The notes below the pieces were generated by a model. It worked only from the letters and a program-made list of their open reading frames with translations, ran no database searches and was not told the DNA's origin. This document shows positions 1 through 8,035 of a DNA stretch of 26,310 nt, piece after piece (position 1 is the first letter of the stretch; the number at the start of each line of letters is the position of its first letter). Both the position numbers and the translations under genes were made by a program. The DNA comes from an uncultured Eubacteriales bacterium (GTDB taxonomy: Bacteria > Bacillota > Clostridia > Monoglobales > Monoglobaceae): NCBI GenBank assembly GCA_905201285.1, contig CAJKNM010000016.1, positions 1-26,310 of the forward strand. The letters run 5' to 3'.

Positions 1-424
1 CAAAAGATTTTTGTTGATTGTTTAAATCAAAATCAAAAATTTCAGGTTGTGTGATTGCAGTAAAACCCTCAATACCATTACTTGCTTGTAAGGTGGCATA
101 TTCTGGTATGTTGTTTATAATATTAATATAATCATTTGCATTATATAAATATACTTTCCCTTCTTCTTGACTAACTAACATTATGTTTTTAGGCACAGGT
201 AAACCATCTCTGTTAAATCTTGCAAGATAGATTAATGCTTGTGATAATGCTTTTGACTTACCATAACTTGTAACATTTAATTTATGCTCAAAAATTGTTC
301 CATCAATATAACCATCTGTACTTCTATCTATATGAACTTCTATACTATCTCCCAATAATGCCTCATAAAAAGAATATTGGAAAGTAGTTTCATCTGCTTG
401 TATATTATTATGTATAATTGCCAT
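1..424 (-). CDS. Partial gene, PD-(D/E)XK nuclease-like N-terminus (possible restriction/methylase protein)
   Basis: An open frame on the minus strand starts at the ATG at 424-422 and runs off the window edge after 141 codons, so only the N-terminus is visible. A GAGGAGG Shine-Dalgarno overlaps the end of the upstream regulator gene, 4 bases away. The sequence has acidic residues Asp37 and Asp41 (DGYIDG) followed by FEHK (Glu46-x-Lys48), then a helix with Gln62 (SQALIYLARF) and a strand ending VSQEEGKVYIYN. That order resembles a PD-(D/E)XK nuclease core. Such domains occur at the front of Type II/IIG restriction-modification proteins and other defence genes, but the rest of this protein is outside the window, so the function is inferred. 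The region is clearly AT-richer than the chromosome to the right. Confidence 0.6.
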   Translation of the reverse strand, partial: MAIIHNNIQADETTFQYSFYEALLGDSIEVHIDRSTDGYIDGTIFEHKLNVTSYGKSKALSQALIYLARFNRDGLPVPKNIMLVSQEEGKVYLYNANDYINIINNIPEYATLQASNGIEGFTAITQPEIFDFDLNNQQKSF

Positions 425-428
425 TGTA

Positions 429-701
429 CTATACCTCCTCACTTAATAATTTTATTAAATGCTCTGCTTTTGGGGTCAAAAAATATTTTCCTTTTTGATT
501 ATCAAAAGTAGAAATACAACCTAATTTTTTCAAGACATTTATTATTTTGTTTGTTTTTAATTTGGAATAATGCACCATATCCGCCATTTCCTGTTGAGAT
601 AAAGAAACATAACAATCATCTTTTACATTTATTTGATTGTCATATAGCAGTTTTAAAATGACACATTTTTCATTTCCAAACTCCTCTAATATAGTTTTCA
701 T
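429..701 (-). CDS. Small winged-helix transcriptional regulator
   Basis: A 90-residue protein, predicted mostly helical, with a likely DNA-reading unit at about residues 33-62 (SLSQQEMADMVHYSKLKTNKIINVLKKLG) followed by a wing-like strand pair and YFLTPKAEHLIKLL at the C-terminus. This layout is typical of winged-helix domains of MarR, replication-initiator or controller type; I cannot place it in a named family. The ATG at 701-699 follows a GAAAGGAAGG site. It sits immediately upstream of the nuclease-like gene, with only 4 bases between its stop and that gene's start, so the two form one transcription unit. The promoter's -35 box overlaps an inverted repeat at 758-781, which suggests autorepression. 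A role as control protein of a restriction-type gene is inference. Confidence 0.72.
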   Translation of the reverse strand: MKTILEEFGNEKCVILKLLYDNQINVKDDCYVSLSQQEMADMVHYSKLKTNKIINVLKKLGCISTFDNQKGKYFLTPKAEHLIKLLSEEV

Positions 702-731
702 ATAAAGGCCTTCCTTTCAAAACATAATTTT

Positions 732-760
732 AATATACCATATTTTTAGTCCAATTTCAA
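732..760 (-). promoter_or_regulatory. Promoter of the small regulator / nuclease-like pair
   Basis: On the minus strand TTGAAA (760-755) is separated by 17 bases from TATATT (737-732). Transcription would start near 725, giving a leader of about 24 bases that includes the GAAAGGAAGG ribosome site. Nothing else in 702-915 reads as a better minus-strand promoter. Confidence 0.6.
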
Positions 761-781
761 CTATTTTAGTGTAAATAGTTG
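758..781. promoter_or_regulatory. Inverted repeat, candidate operator of the regulator
   Basis: CAACTATTT (758-766) and AAATAGTTG (773-781) are perfect 9-base arms around a 6-base gap. The left arm covers half of the -35 box of the minus-strand promoter. Placement and symmetry fit a dimeric repressor site. The obvious candidate ligand is the winged-helix protein encoded immediately downstream. Confidence 0.55.
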
Positions 782-821
782 AACTATTATAGTAATTTAT
801 TCAAAATAACTAAGTTTCCTT

Positions 822-862
822 GTGAAAATAAAAAAGATTTCAGTATCAACCAAAATCTTTTC
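822..862 (-). terminator. AT-rich hairpin terminator downstream of comF
   Basis: Arms AAAAGATTT (832-840) and AAATCTTTT (853-861) pair perfectly over 9 bases with a 12-base loop. On the minus strand the hairpin is followed by CTTTTTTATTTT, a usable U-tract, about 55 bases past the comF stop. The stem is AT-only apart from one G-C pair, so termination may be modest. Confidence 0.5.
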
Positions 863-869
863 TTTTTTC

Positions 870-894
870 TTGACAAAATAGTATATTTAGTCAA
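870..894. repeat. Imperfect 11-base inverted repeat at the AT-rich segment boundary
   Basis: TTGACAAAATA (870-880) and TATTTAGTCAA (884-894) are inverted copies with one mismatch around a 3-base centre. A related string, read on the minus strand as TTGGACTAAAAATAT, occurs at 740-754. The repeat lies about 20 bases from the comF stop codon, where base composition changes. It may be a protein-binding site or a trace of an element end; neither is proven. Confidence 0.4.
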
Positions 895-915
895 TTATTA
901 TTCATTTTTTAGATT

Positions 916-1704
916 TTAACCCCGTATATTGTGATTTTTCTTATCCCCCACTAAATGGACTATATAATGCTTCCGGCTATTCTGTTTAACTGTGGTTGCG
1001 GCCGTGGCGGCGTATACACGATATGCGCCCGCTCTCCGAAGCTCCGCGGCACATTCTTCAATGGTTGCACCGGTCGTATAAACATCGTCAATCACCAATA
1101 TTGTCTTTCCGCGGACCATATCGGGATGTCTGACTGCAAACTTTCCCTTTACGTTCAGAAGTCTTTCATCGTGATGAAGGTCGCTCTGTTTTCTCAGCTT
1201 TTCGGTCTGATACAGGACCCCGTTTTTATATGGAATGCCCATTCTGAGCGCCACTTTCCTTGCCAAACACGCCGCATGGTCAAAATCTTCTTCGTTATAG
1301 TTCTTTTTCCGCGGCGGTGCAGACACCACAAAATCAAATTTCACCCCTCCGAAATCATATTTTATCATTTCGGCTACATATAATGACAATGTTTTCGCAT
1401 AAAATGCGTTATACTCTTTCTTGAGGGCAATAACAGCAGATTTTGCATTGTCGATATACACGAAGGCAGAGGTTATCCCCTTAGCATAATTTCGGCGGAC
1501 CGAACATCCTTCACAGAATCCGCCCGCCGAATCGGCTATAGGCTTGCCACAGCGCCTGCACCTGACATATTTTCTGCAAAACGGAAGAGTGTTTGCACAC
1601 TCGGGACACGTTCCGGTCTTGTTTTCCGGTTCGAGCCGCCTGCCGCAGAATATACACTTTGGCGGATACAAAAGATTCAGCAAAATATTCCTGAGTTTTT
1701 TCAA
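916..1704 (-). CDS. comF: ComF family phosphoribosyltransferase-like protein
   Basis: A 262-residue protein with the ComF layout. An N-terminal double zinc-knuckle region carries CIFC (17-20), CPEC (33-36), CRRC (49-52) and CEGC (64-67). A phosphoribosyltransferase fold follows, with the PRPP-binding signature VIDDVYTTGAT at 204-214. ComF homologues support uptake of transforming DNA together with the ComFA helicase; the biochemical role of the PRTase-like fold is not settled. No comFA is adjacent. The start is a TTG with AGGAAG upstream at 9-base spacing; no in-frame ATG is as well placed. It is a single-gene unit with its own promoter (1759-1787) and a terminator-like hairpin at 822-862. 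The accessory segment begins just beyond its 3' end. Confidence 0.88.
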   Translation of the reverse strand: MKKLRNILLNLLYPPKCIFCGRRLEPENKTGTCPECANTLPFCRKYVRCRRCGKPIADSAGGFCEGCSVRRNYAKGITSAFVYIDNAKSAVIALKKEYNAFYAKTLSLYVAEMIKYDFGGVKFDFVVSAPPRKKNYNEEDFDHAACLARKVALRMGIPYKNGVLYQTEKLRKQSDLHHDERLLNVKGKFAVRHPDMVRGKTILVIDDVYTTGATIEECAAELRRAGAYRVYAATAATTVKQNSRKHYIVHLVGDKKNHNIRG

Positions 1705-1758
1705 AAAATGTCACTTCCTGATAGATGTTGATATATTCAGCACCTATAAATCGAATTC

Positions 1759-1787
1759 AGTATATCACACAAAATCGAAAATTTCAA
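1759..1787 (-). promoter_or_regulatory. comF promoter
   Basis: On the minus strand TTGAAA (1787-1782) lies 17 bases from TATACT (1764-1759). Initiation near 1752 would leave a leader of roughly 48 bases before the TTG start of comF. Confidence 0.65.
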
Positions 1788-1949
1788 CCGCCTTTGATTC
1801 AAAATCGGAATATTTTTATGCCGTTTTTCATAAGCTATAAATAACTCTATATTAACTCTAACTTATTTATACGTTATTATTTGTCGCATTTTTGTGCATT
1901 TTTTCTAAATGGTGTTATGCGTTTTATGAATGTTGACTAACGAAAATGT

Positions 1950-1978
1950 TGGACAGTTTAAGCAAAGTATGATATAAT
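1950..1978 (+). promoter_or_regulatory. glg operon promoter
   Basis: TGGACA (1950-1955), a 17-base spacer and a perfect TATAAT (1973-1978) precede glgB. The start would be near 1985, giving a leader of about 88 bases. Within that leader TATAAAA (1984-1990) and TTTTATA (1999-2005) can pair as a weak AT hairpin. The remainder of the 1705-2072 gap is AT-rich with no gene that I can see. Confidence 0.7.
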
Positions 1979-2072
1979 ATATGTATAAAATATATGGGTT
2001 TTATATATCTGATTTTGATGAAAACTTATCTATTTTAACAAAATTCACACACATTTAACGGAGGACATTCAA

Positions 2073-4043
2073 ATGAAAAAAATTGAAAGAACTACAGCTG
2101 AGGCTAACCGTTTTCTTATCGATGATGCCCCGATGTATCTTTTCAATAACGGTACGAACTATGAAAGCTATCGGATGCTCGGCGCTCACAAGGTAAAAGA
2201 CGACAAAGGCACCGACGGCTATCGTTTCGCTGTTTGGGCTCCCAACGCGAAATCCGTATCCGTTGTCTGCGACGGAAACGGTTGGGACAGGAATCTGGGA
2301 CGAATGTCCAAACACATTTCATCGGGTATTTGGGAGCTGTTCATACCGGGTATCACAGAAGGTCAGAACTATAAATACAGCGTCGAATCCTATGACGGAA
2401 AAATCGTTATGAAGTCTGACCCTTATGCCTTTTACTCTGAGGTCCGCCCGGCGACGGCCTCGGTTACGACCGACCTTTCATATAACTGGGGCGACGCAAA
2501 ATGGCTTGAAATGCGCGAAAAGACCGAGCCGTATGACAAACCCATAAATATCTATGAGATGCACTTCGGCTCATGGAAGCGCAAGGATGACGGAAGCAAC
2601 TATTCCTACACCGAAATGATTGACGAGCTTATCCCGTATATTAAATCGATGGGCTATACCCATATAGAGCTTATGCCGATATGCGAGTATCCGTTTGACG
2701 GAAGCTGGGGTTATCAGGTCACCGGCTATTATTCTGTAAACAGCCGCTATGGCTCGCCGACTGAGCTTAAAGCGTTTATTGACAGCTGTCACAGGAACGG
2801 AATCGGGGTAATTATGGATTGGGTTCCCGCACACTTTCCCAAGGACGAACACGGACTCGCTATGTTTGACGGAACGCATCTTTTTGAGCATCCCGATTCA
2901 CGGAGGGGCGAGCATAAGGAATGGGGCACTCTGGTATTTGACTGGACAAAAACCGAAATTTTCTCTTTTCTCATATCTAATGCAATCTTCTGGATAGGCG
3001 AATATCATATGGACGGCCTGCGTGTTGACGCAGTTTCAAGTATGTTATATCTTGATTACAACCGCCGCGACGGAGAGTGGCTTCCCAACAAATACGGCGG
3101 AAAGGAAAATTTAGAAGCTATATCGTTTCTACAGAAACTCAATTCGGCGGTTTTCAGCCGTTTTCCAAATGTTTTGATGATTGCTGAGGAATCCACCGCG
3201 TGGGGCGGCGTGACTATGCCGGCAGATGCCGGAGGTCTCGGCTTTAACTTTAAGTGGAATATGGGCTGGATGCACGATATGCTTGACTATATGCAATGCG
3301 ACCCGCTTTTCAGGAAGGGAAATCACACAAAGCTCACCTTCCCGATGATGTATGCCTTTGCCGAAAATTATATTTTGGCTCTGTCACACGATGAGGTTGT
3401 TCACGGAAAGCGTTCGCTTCTTGATAAAATGTGGGGTTCATATGAGGAGAAGTTTGCTGAGCTCAGACTTTTATACGCATATATGTATTCCCACCCCGGG
3501 AAGAAGCTTTTGTTTATGGGCGGTGAATTCGGTCAGTTTGTCGAATGGCGGTATGCCGAACAGCTCGACTGGGTTCTTGATAAATACGAGCTTCACGTGA
3601 AGATGCGAAATTATTGCGCTAAGCTCAACGCCTTTTACAAAGAGCATCCGGCGTTCTTTGAAATCGAGAGGGAGCAGGGCGACTGGCGCGGCTTCCGCTG
3701 GCTTAACGCCGAGGACAGCACAAACAGTGTTCTGTCGTTTATGCGTATAAACGAAAAAGGCGACGAAAAGATTGCCGTTATAATCAACTTTACTCCGGTT
3801 GAGCGGAAGGACTATACGGTTGGTGTTCCCGAATCGGGCGAGTTTACCGTTGTTATGTCAACCAACTCAAAGGCCTTCGGCGGATCCGGCCGCGGAACAA
3901 AAAAATGCAGGACAGTAAGGAAGCCGTTTCACGGTTTTCCGTATTCGATTACGCTCGACTTACCGCCGCTCACCGCGGTATATATGGAGTTTTTGCCTAT
4001 CAAAGACAAACCCAAAGTAATATCTAAAACAGTTAAAAATTAG
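2073..4043 (+). CDS. glgB: 1,4-alpha-glucan branching enzyme
   Basis: A 656-residue GH13 branching enzyme that cuts alpha-1,4 chains and re-joins them as alpha-1,6 branches during glycogen synthesis in the cytoplasm. An N-terminal CBM48 domain spans about 30-130 (YRFAVWAPNAKSVSVVCDGN). The (beta/alpha)8 barrel carries the family motifs: MDWVPAHF (248-255), DGLRVDAV with nucleophile Asp319, MIAEEST with acid/base Glu372, and LSHDEVVHG with Asp440. A C-terminal all-beta domain follows. Length fits the bacterial GlgB family with a single CBM48 rather than the longer two-module E. coli form. A GGAGG site precedes the ATG. It is the first gene of glgB-glgC-glgD-glgA; glgC begins 24 bases after its stop. 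Confidence 0.96.
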   Translation: MKKIERTTAEANRFLIDDAPMYLFNNGTNYESYRMLGAHKVKDDKGTDGYRFAVWAPNAKSVSVVCDGNGWDRNLGRMSKHISSGIWELFIPGITEGQNYKYSVESYDGKIVMKSDPYAFYSEVRPATASVTTDLSYNWGDAKWLEMREKTEPYDKPINIYEMHFGSWKRKDDGSNYSYTEMIDELIPYIKSMGYTHIELMPICEYPFDGSWGYQVTGYYSVNSRYGSPTELKAFIDSCHRNGIGVIMDWVPAHFPKDEHGLAMFDGTHLFEHPDSRRGEHKEWGTLVFDWTKTEIFSFLISNAIFWIGEYHMDGLRVDAVSSMLYLDYNRRDGEWLPNKYGGKENLEAISFLQKLNSAVFSRFPNVLMIAEESTAWGGVTMPADAGGLGFNFKWNMGWMHDMLDYMQCDPLFRKGNHTKLTFPMMYAFAENYILALSHDEVVHGKRSLLDKMWGSYEEKFAELRLLYAYMYSHPGKKLLFMGGEFGQFVEWRYAEQLDWVLDKYELHVKMRNYCAKLNAFYKEHPAFFEIEREQGDWRGFRWLNAEDSTNSVLSFMRINEKGDEKIAVIINFTPVERKDYTVGVPESGEFTVVMSTNSKAFGGSGRGTKKCRTVRKPFHGFPYSITLDLPPLTAVYMEFLPIKDKPKVISKTVKN

Positions 4044-4066
4044 CTTGGAAGGAATGAACATACGTT

Positions 4067-5290
4067 ATGAAATCAAAAGAATGTGTAGCTATGATACTTG
4101 CCGGCGGCCAGGGAAGCCGTCTGGGCGCTTTGACAAAGACGGTTGCAAAGCCCGCGGTTCCGTTCGGCGGCAAATACAGAATTATAGACTTTCCGCTTAG
4201 TAACTGCACCCACTCGGGGATAGACACCGTCGGAGTTTTAACCCAGTATCAGCCGCTTGAACTCAATACATATATAGGAAGCGGTCAGCCATGGGATCTC
4301 GACCGTTCCAACGGCGGCGTATACGTCCTGCCGCCATATACATCAGCGGAAAAAGGCGAATGGTATAAGGGTACAGCCAACGCAATTTATCAAAATCTCA
4401 GCTTTATCGCTCAGTTCAGTCCGAAATATGTGGTTATTTTGTCCGGTGACCATATTTATAAAATGGATTATAGCCGAATGGTGAGTCAGCATAAAAAGGC
4501 AAACGCCGACGCAACCATCGCTGTTATCGAAGTTCCCTGGGATGAAGCTTCGCGCTTTGGTATTATGAACACCGATGACGAAGGCAATATCACCGAATTT
4601 GAAGAAAAACCCGATGAGCCGAAGAGCAATCTGGCATCTATGGGTGTATATTGCTTCAGCTGGGATGTCTTAAAGAAATATCTCGCCGAGGACGAGGCGG
4701 ACCCGACCTCTCAGAACGACTTTGGAAAGAACATCATTCCTAAGATGCTTGAATCAGGGCTTAAATTGGTTGCCCACCGCTTTGACGGTTACTGGAAGGA
4801 CGTCGGAACGATTCACAGCCTGTGGGAAGCAAATATGGAGCTTCTCAGCGACAGTGCCGGCATAGTCTTAGACGATGACAGCTGGCGTATTTATAGCAAG
4901 AATCCTATTAAGCCGCCTCATTATATCGATTCAAAGGCTAAACTTAATAATTGTTATGTGACCGAAGGCTGTGAAGTATACGGAGAAATCGACCACTCGG
5001 TTATTTTTGAAGGCGTAACAATAGAGGAAGGCGCAAAAATCGAAGATTCTATCATCTTCCCCGGTGCGGTAATCAAGAAGAACTCGATTATCTATAAGTC
5101 GCTTATAAGCACCAATACGATAGTCGGCGAGGGTTGTACCATAGGCTCGACCGATGAAAGCGCTAACCACAGCTGGATAAATGACAAAATATGTTCGGAC
5201 GACATCACACTGATTGCTTCGGATATCACAATCGGCGACGGTGTAAAGATTGCCAGAAATTCAATGGTAACGGAAAGCATTTCCGAATAG
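4067..5290 (+). CDS. glgC: Glucose-1-phosphate adenylyltransferase, catalytic subunit
   Basis: A 407-residue ADP-glucose pyrophosphorylase that makes ADP-glucose from glucose-1-phosphate and ATP, the committed step of bacterial glycogen synthesis. The nucleotidyltransferase domain has the intact glycine-rich loop (AGGQGSRLG, 12-20), PAVPFGGKYRIIDF (29-42), LSGDHIY (125-131) with the metal/catalytic Asp128, EFEEKP (177-182) and YWKDVGT (242-248). The C-terminal part, from about residue 290, shows hexapeptide-like beta-helix repeats. With all catalytic loops present this is the active subunit, in contrast to GlgD encoded directly after it. It lies between glgB and glgD with short gaps and no visible promoter of its own. 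Confidence 0.96.
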   Translation: MKSKECVAMILAGGQGSRLGALTKTVAKPAVPFGGKYRIIDFPLSNCTHSGIDTVGVLTQYQPLELNTYIGSGQPWDLDRSNGGVYVLPPYTSAEKGEWYKGTANAIYQNLSFIAQFSPKYVVILSGDHIYKMDYSRMVSQHKKANADATIAVIEVPWDEASRFGIMNTDDEGNITEFEEKPDEPKSNLASMGVYCFSWDVLKKYLAEDEADPTSQNDFGKNIIPKMLESGLKLVAHRFDGYWKDVGTIHSLWEANMELLSDSAGIVLDDDSWRIYSKNPIKPPHYIDSKAKLNNCYVTEGCEVYGEIDHSVIFEGVTIEEGAKIEDSIIFPGAVIKKNSIIYKSLISTNTIVGEGCTIGSTDESANHSWINDKICSDDITLIASDITIGDGVKIARNSMVTESISE

Positions 5291-5323
5291 TCCGATATTA
5301 TTAATGCGAAAGGGTTGAAAATT

Positions 5324-6451
5324 ATGAAGAACGATATGATGGGCATTATATTTGCCGAAAACCCCGAGGCGGGTATGGGCGAGCTTACGTCGGTGCGTTC
5401 GCTTGCTGCCGTTCCGTTCGGCGGAAGATACAGAATAATAGATTTTATCCTATCCAATATGGTAAACTCATCTATAATTAACGTGGGAATAACAACGCCG
5501 TATAATTATCAGTCGCTCAGCGACCACTTAGGCACGGGAAAGCCGTGGGATATTGACAGAAAGGGCAACGGCCTTTTCGTCCTTCCGCCCAAGGAGATTC
5601 CCGAAGCCGGAGAAATCAGAGGAAACATTGACACAATTATCGGTATTAACCACTATATCACCAAAAGCTCACAGAGCTATGTCGTTGTTTCGGACTGTAA
5701 CACTCTCTGTAACATAAACTTCTCGGACGTTTTAAAGTTCCATCTTGAAAGCGAAGCCGACATAACTATGATATATAATGATGTGGATAAGTTGAAGCCG
5801 AGAGAGCTTTCGACAAGAATTCTTCTCGATACCGATGAAAACAACCGTGTGACGGATATAAACGTGTATCCTATGCACCAAAAAACAAATCATTCGTATA
5901 TGCATATGTTTATCATAAAAAAAGAGCTTTTACTTGAGCTTGCGGGTGACGCGTTTGCACATAACAAGCATTATATATCAAAGGACATATTCCTTCCGAA
6001 CCTTGATAAGCTTAAAATTATGGGCTATAAGTTTGACGGATATTGCAAGCAGATTGATAATATAAAGTCATTCTTTGATACAAATCTTGAGCTTTTACAG
6101 AAGAATGTCAGGGATGAGCTTTTCGGTCTGTTGTCTGATATGCCGATATACACAAAGGTTAAGGATACCGTTCCCACGAAGTATGGGGTCGGTGCAAATG
6201 TCAGCAACTCGTTTGTTGCCGACGGCTGTCTTATAGAAGGAACGGTTAAAAACAGCGTTCTTTTCAGAGGTGTCCACGTCGGTAAGGGAGCAACGGTCGA
6301 AAACTGTATCGTAATGCAGAATTCAGAAGTTATGGATAATTGTCTTCTTGAAAACGTCATTTTTGACAAGGAGGTTGTTCTCAGAAGCGGAAAGAAACTT
6401 GTAGGCCAGGATACCTACCCGATGGTAATAGGTAAAAAGGCCGTTATTTAA
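5324..6451 (+). CDS. glgD: GlgD, non-catalytic/regulatory ADP-glucose pyrophosphorylase subunit
   Basis: A 375-residue paralogue of GlgC with the same domain order and a GlgC-like segment (AAVPFGGRYRIIDFILSN). The glycine-rich nucleotide loop is replaced by AENPEAGMGELT, and the LSGDHIY loop by VSDCNTL, so key catalytic residues are missing. This is the known GlgD pattern of Firmicutes, where GlgD forms a heteromer with GlgC and modifies its activity. I chose the ATG at 5324 because AAAGGG (5309-5314) lies 9 bases upstream. An in-frame TTG at 5315 would abut that ribosome site and adds only three residues. The hexapeptide beta-helix domain at the C-terminus is intact (VADGCLIEGTVKNSVLF). Confidence 0.94.
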   Translation: MKNDMMGIIFAENPEAGMGELTSVRSLAAVPFGGRYRIIDFILSNMVNSSIINVGITTPYNYQSLSDHLGTGKPWDIDRKGNGLFVLPPKEIPEAGEIRGNIDTIIGINHYITKSSQSYVVVSDCNTLCNINFSDVLKFHLESEADITMIYNDVDKLKPRELSTRILLDTDENNRVTDINVYPMHQKTNHSYMHMFIIKKELLLELAGDAFAHNKHYISKDIFLPNLDKLKIMGYKFDGYCKQIDNIKSFFDTNLELLQKNVRDELFGLLSDMPIYTKVKDTVPTKYGVGANVSNSFVADGCLIEGTVKNSVLFRGVHVGKGATVENCIVMQNSEVMDNCLLENVIFDKEVVLRSGKKLVGQDTYPMVIGKKAVI

Positions 6452-6492
6452 AAACTGTATGATAAAATTCAATCACGAAAGGGTGAAGTGTA

Positions 6493-7926
6493 ATGAGCAA
6501 AATATTAATGTGTTCATCTGAGGTTGCTCCGTTCGCCAAAACAGGCGGTCTTGGCGATGTTCTCGGCGCTCTGCCGCAGGCCCTCGCGAAGCTCGGCGAC
6601 GATGTAAGGGTTATTATGCCGAAGTATGGGTGTATCCCCGGCGAGTATGTTGAAAAAATGGAATTCTGTTTCTTCACATATGTGCCGCTCGGTTGGCGCA
6701 GGAAATACTGTGGTGTGTTTAAACTTGAAAAGGACGGCGTTACCTATTATTTTATTGACAACGAATATTATTTCGGTGATCCATATCTTTATAAGTGGAA
6801 TGACCTTGAGAGATTCGCTTTCTTCGACAAGGCGTGCCTTGAAATCCTGCCGCATTTAGAGTTTAAGCCGGACGTAATTCACACCCATGACTGGCAAACG
6901 GGAATGATTCCCGTCCTGCTTAACGCCTATTATATAAACAACGAATTCTATAGAGGAACAAAGACCGTATTTACCATTCATAATCTGAGGTACCAGGGTA
7001 TCTATTCTATGGATATTGTGGCGGACTTTTTCTCGCTCGGTTCCGAATACTTCACGGATGACAAGCTTGAATTTCACGGCTGTGCTAACCTCTTAAAGGG
7101 CGGAATTGTTTATTCTGACTATGTCACAACAGTCAGCCCAACCTATGCGGAGGAAATCAAAACCCCGCTCGGCGGTGAAAAGCTTGAGGGCCTGCTTTCG
7201 GCAAGGTCGAATTCGCTCTTCGGTATCATAAACGGTATTGATTATAATGTGTATAACCCAAAGACCGACCCTTACCTTTATGAAAACTATGACGCAAAGA
7301 CAGTTATCGAAAAGAAAAAGCTTAATAAGATTAAGCTCCAGGAACAGTTAAAACTTCCTGTTGACGGCGAAAAGGCTATGGTCGGAATCATATCGCGGCT
7401 TGTTGACCAGAAAGGCTTCGACCTGATTGCCGCTGTTATGAATGACCTGATGAACCTTGATATACAGATGGTTGTGGTCGGAACAGGCGAAGCGAGATAT
7501 GAGGAAATGTTCCGTCAGACCGCGTGGTATAACCCCGAGAAGATGTCTGCGAATATTATGTTCAGTAACGACCTTGCCCACAAGGTGTATGCGGCATCAG
7601 ACCTCTTCCTTATGCCGTCGATGTTTGAGCCGTGCGGATTAAGTCAGATGATTTCATATGCCTACGGAACGATTCCGATTGTCCGCGAAACGGGCGGACT
7701 CAAAGATACTGTTATTCCTTATAACGAGTATACCAAAGAGGGAACAGGCTTCAGCTTCTCGCCGTACAACGGAAACGATATGGTTTATACCCTGCGTATG
7801 GCGCTCGGTTTCTATAGCAACAAAGCTGTTTGGAACAAACTTGTCACCAACGCAATGAAACTTGATTTCTCATGGAAGAAGTCTGCAAAGGAATATCAGA
7901 ATCTTTATAAACAGCTTATAGGATAA
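6493..7926 (+). CDS. glgA: Glycogen synthase (ADP-glucose dependent, GT5)
   Basis: A 477-residue GT5 glycogen synthase that transfers glucose from ADP-glucose to the non-reducing end of the growing alpha-1,4-glucan. The N-terminal Rossmann half starts with VAPFAKTGGLGDV, where the KTGGLGD motif (16-22) binds ADP-glucose. HTHDWQTG is at about 132-139, and the C-terminal half carries PSMFEPCGLSQM with the conserved Glu379, then GTIPIVRETGGLKDTV. Length is standard for the family. GAAAGGGTGAAG precedes the ATG. It is the last gene of the operon; a strong hairpin at 7966-8002 follows. The operon thus holds the full synthetic route from glucose-1-phosphate, but no phosphorylase or debranching gene is visible. 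Confidence 0.96.
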   Translation: MSKILMCSSEVAPFAKTGGLGDVLGALPQALAKLGDDVRVIMPKYGCIPGEYVEKMEFCFFTYVPLGWRRKYCGVFKLEKDGVTYYFIDNEYYFGDPYLYKWNDLERFAFFDKACLEILPHLEFKPDVIHTHDWQTGMIPVLLNAYYINNEFYRGTKTVFTIHNLRYQGIYSMDIVADFFSLGSEYFTDDKLEFHGCANLLKGGIVYSDYVTTVSPTYAEEIKTPLGGEKLEGLLSARSNSLFGIINGIDYNVYNPKTDPYLYENYDAKTVIEKKKLNKIKLQEQLKLPVDGEKAMVGIISRLVDQKGFDLIAAVMNDLMNLDIQMVVVGTGEARYEEMFRQTAWYNPEKMSANIMFSNDLAHKVYAASDLFLMPSMFEPCGLSQMISYAYGTIPIVRETGGLKDTVIPYNEYTKEGTGFSFSPYNGNDMVYTLRMALGFYSNKAVWNKLVTNAMKLDFSWKKSAKEYQNLYKQLIG

Positions 7927-7965
7927 AGCAATGAATCGTCTAATGGCTGTCAACAAATCAAATAC

Positions 7966-8002
7966 AAACGCCGCCGCGGTTTAAGCCGCGGTGGCGTTTT
8001 GT
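7966..8002 (+). terminator. Intrinsic terminator of the glg operon (possibly bidirectional)
   Basis: A 14-base stem (7966-7979 with 7986-7999, one G-T pair) encloses a 6-base loop TTTAAG and ends in TTTTGTT on the plus strand. It lies between the convergent glgA and metG genes. On the minus strand the stem is followed by a weaker T-rich run (GTTTGTATTTGATTTG), so it may also stop transcription from metG. Confidence 0.9.
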
Positions 8003-8035
8003 TCTCAATTCGGATATACAGAACTAATTTTAAAG

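Noticed and set aside
870..898. TTGACA followed at 17 bases by AATTAT, a possible plus-strand promoter
   Set aside because: The -10 is poor and it would point into the 3' end of comF, antisense. TTGACA is better explained as an arm of the inverted repeat at 870-894.
955..1383. Plus-strand open frame of 142 codons opposite comF
   Set aside because: It is antisense to a well-matched ComF reading frame, has no ribosome site and its product shows no fold or motif.
5315..5323. TTG start three codons upstream for glgD
   Set aside because: The TTG abuts the AAAGGG ribosome site that properly serves the ATG at 5324.
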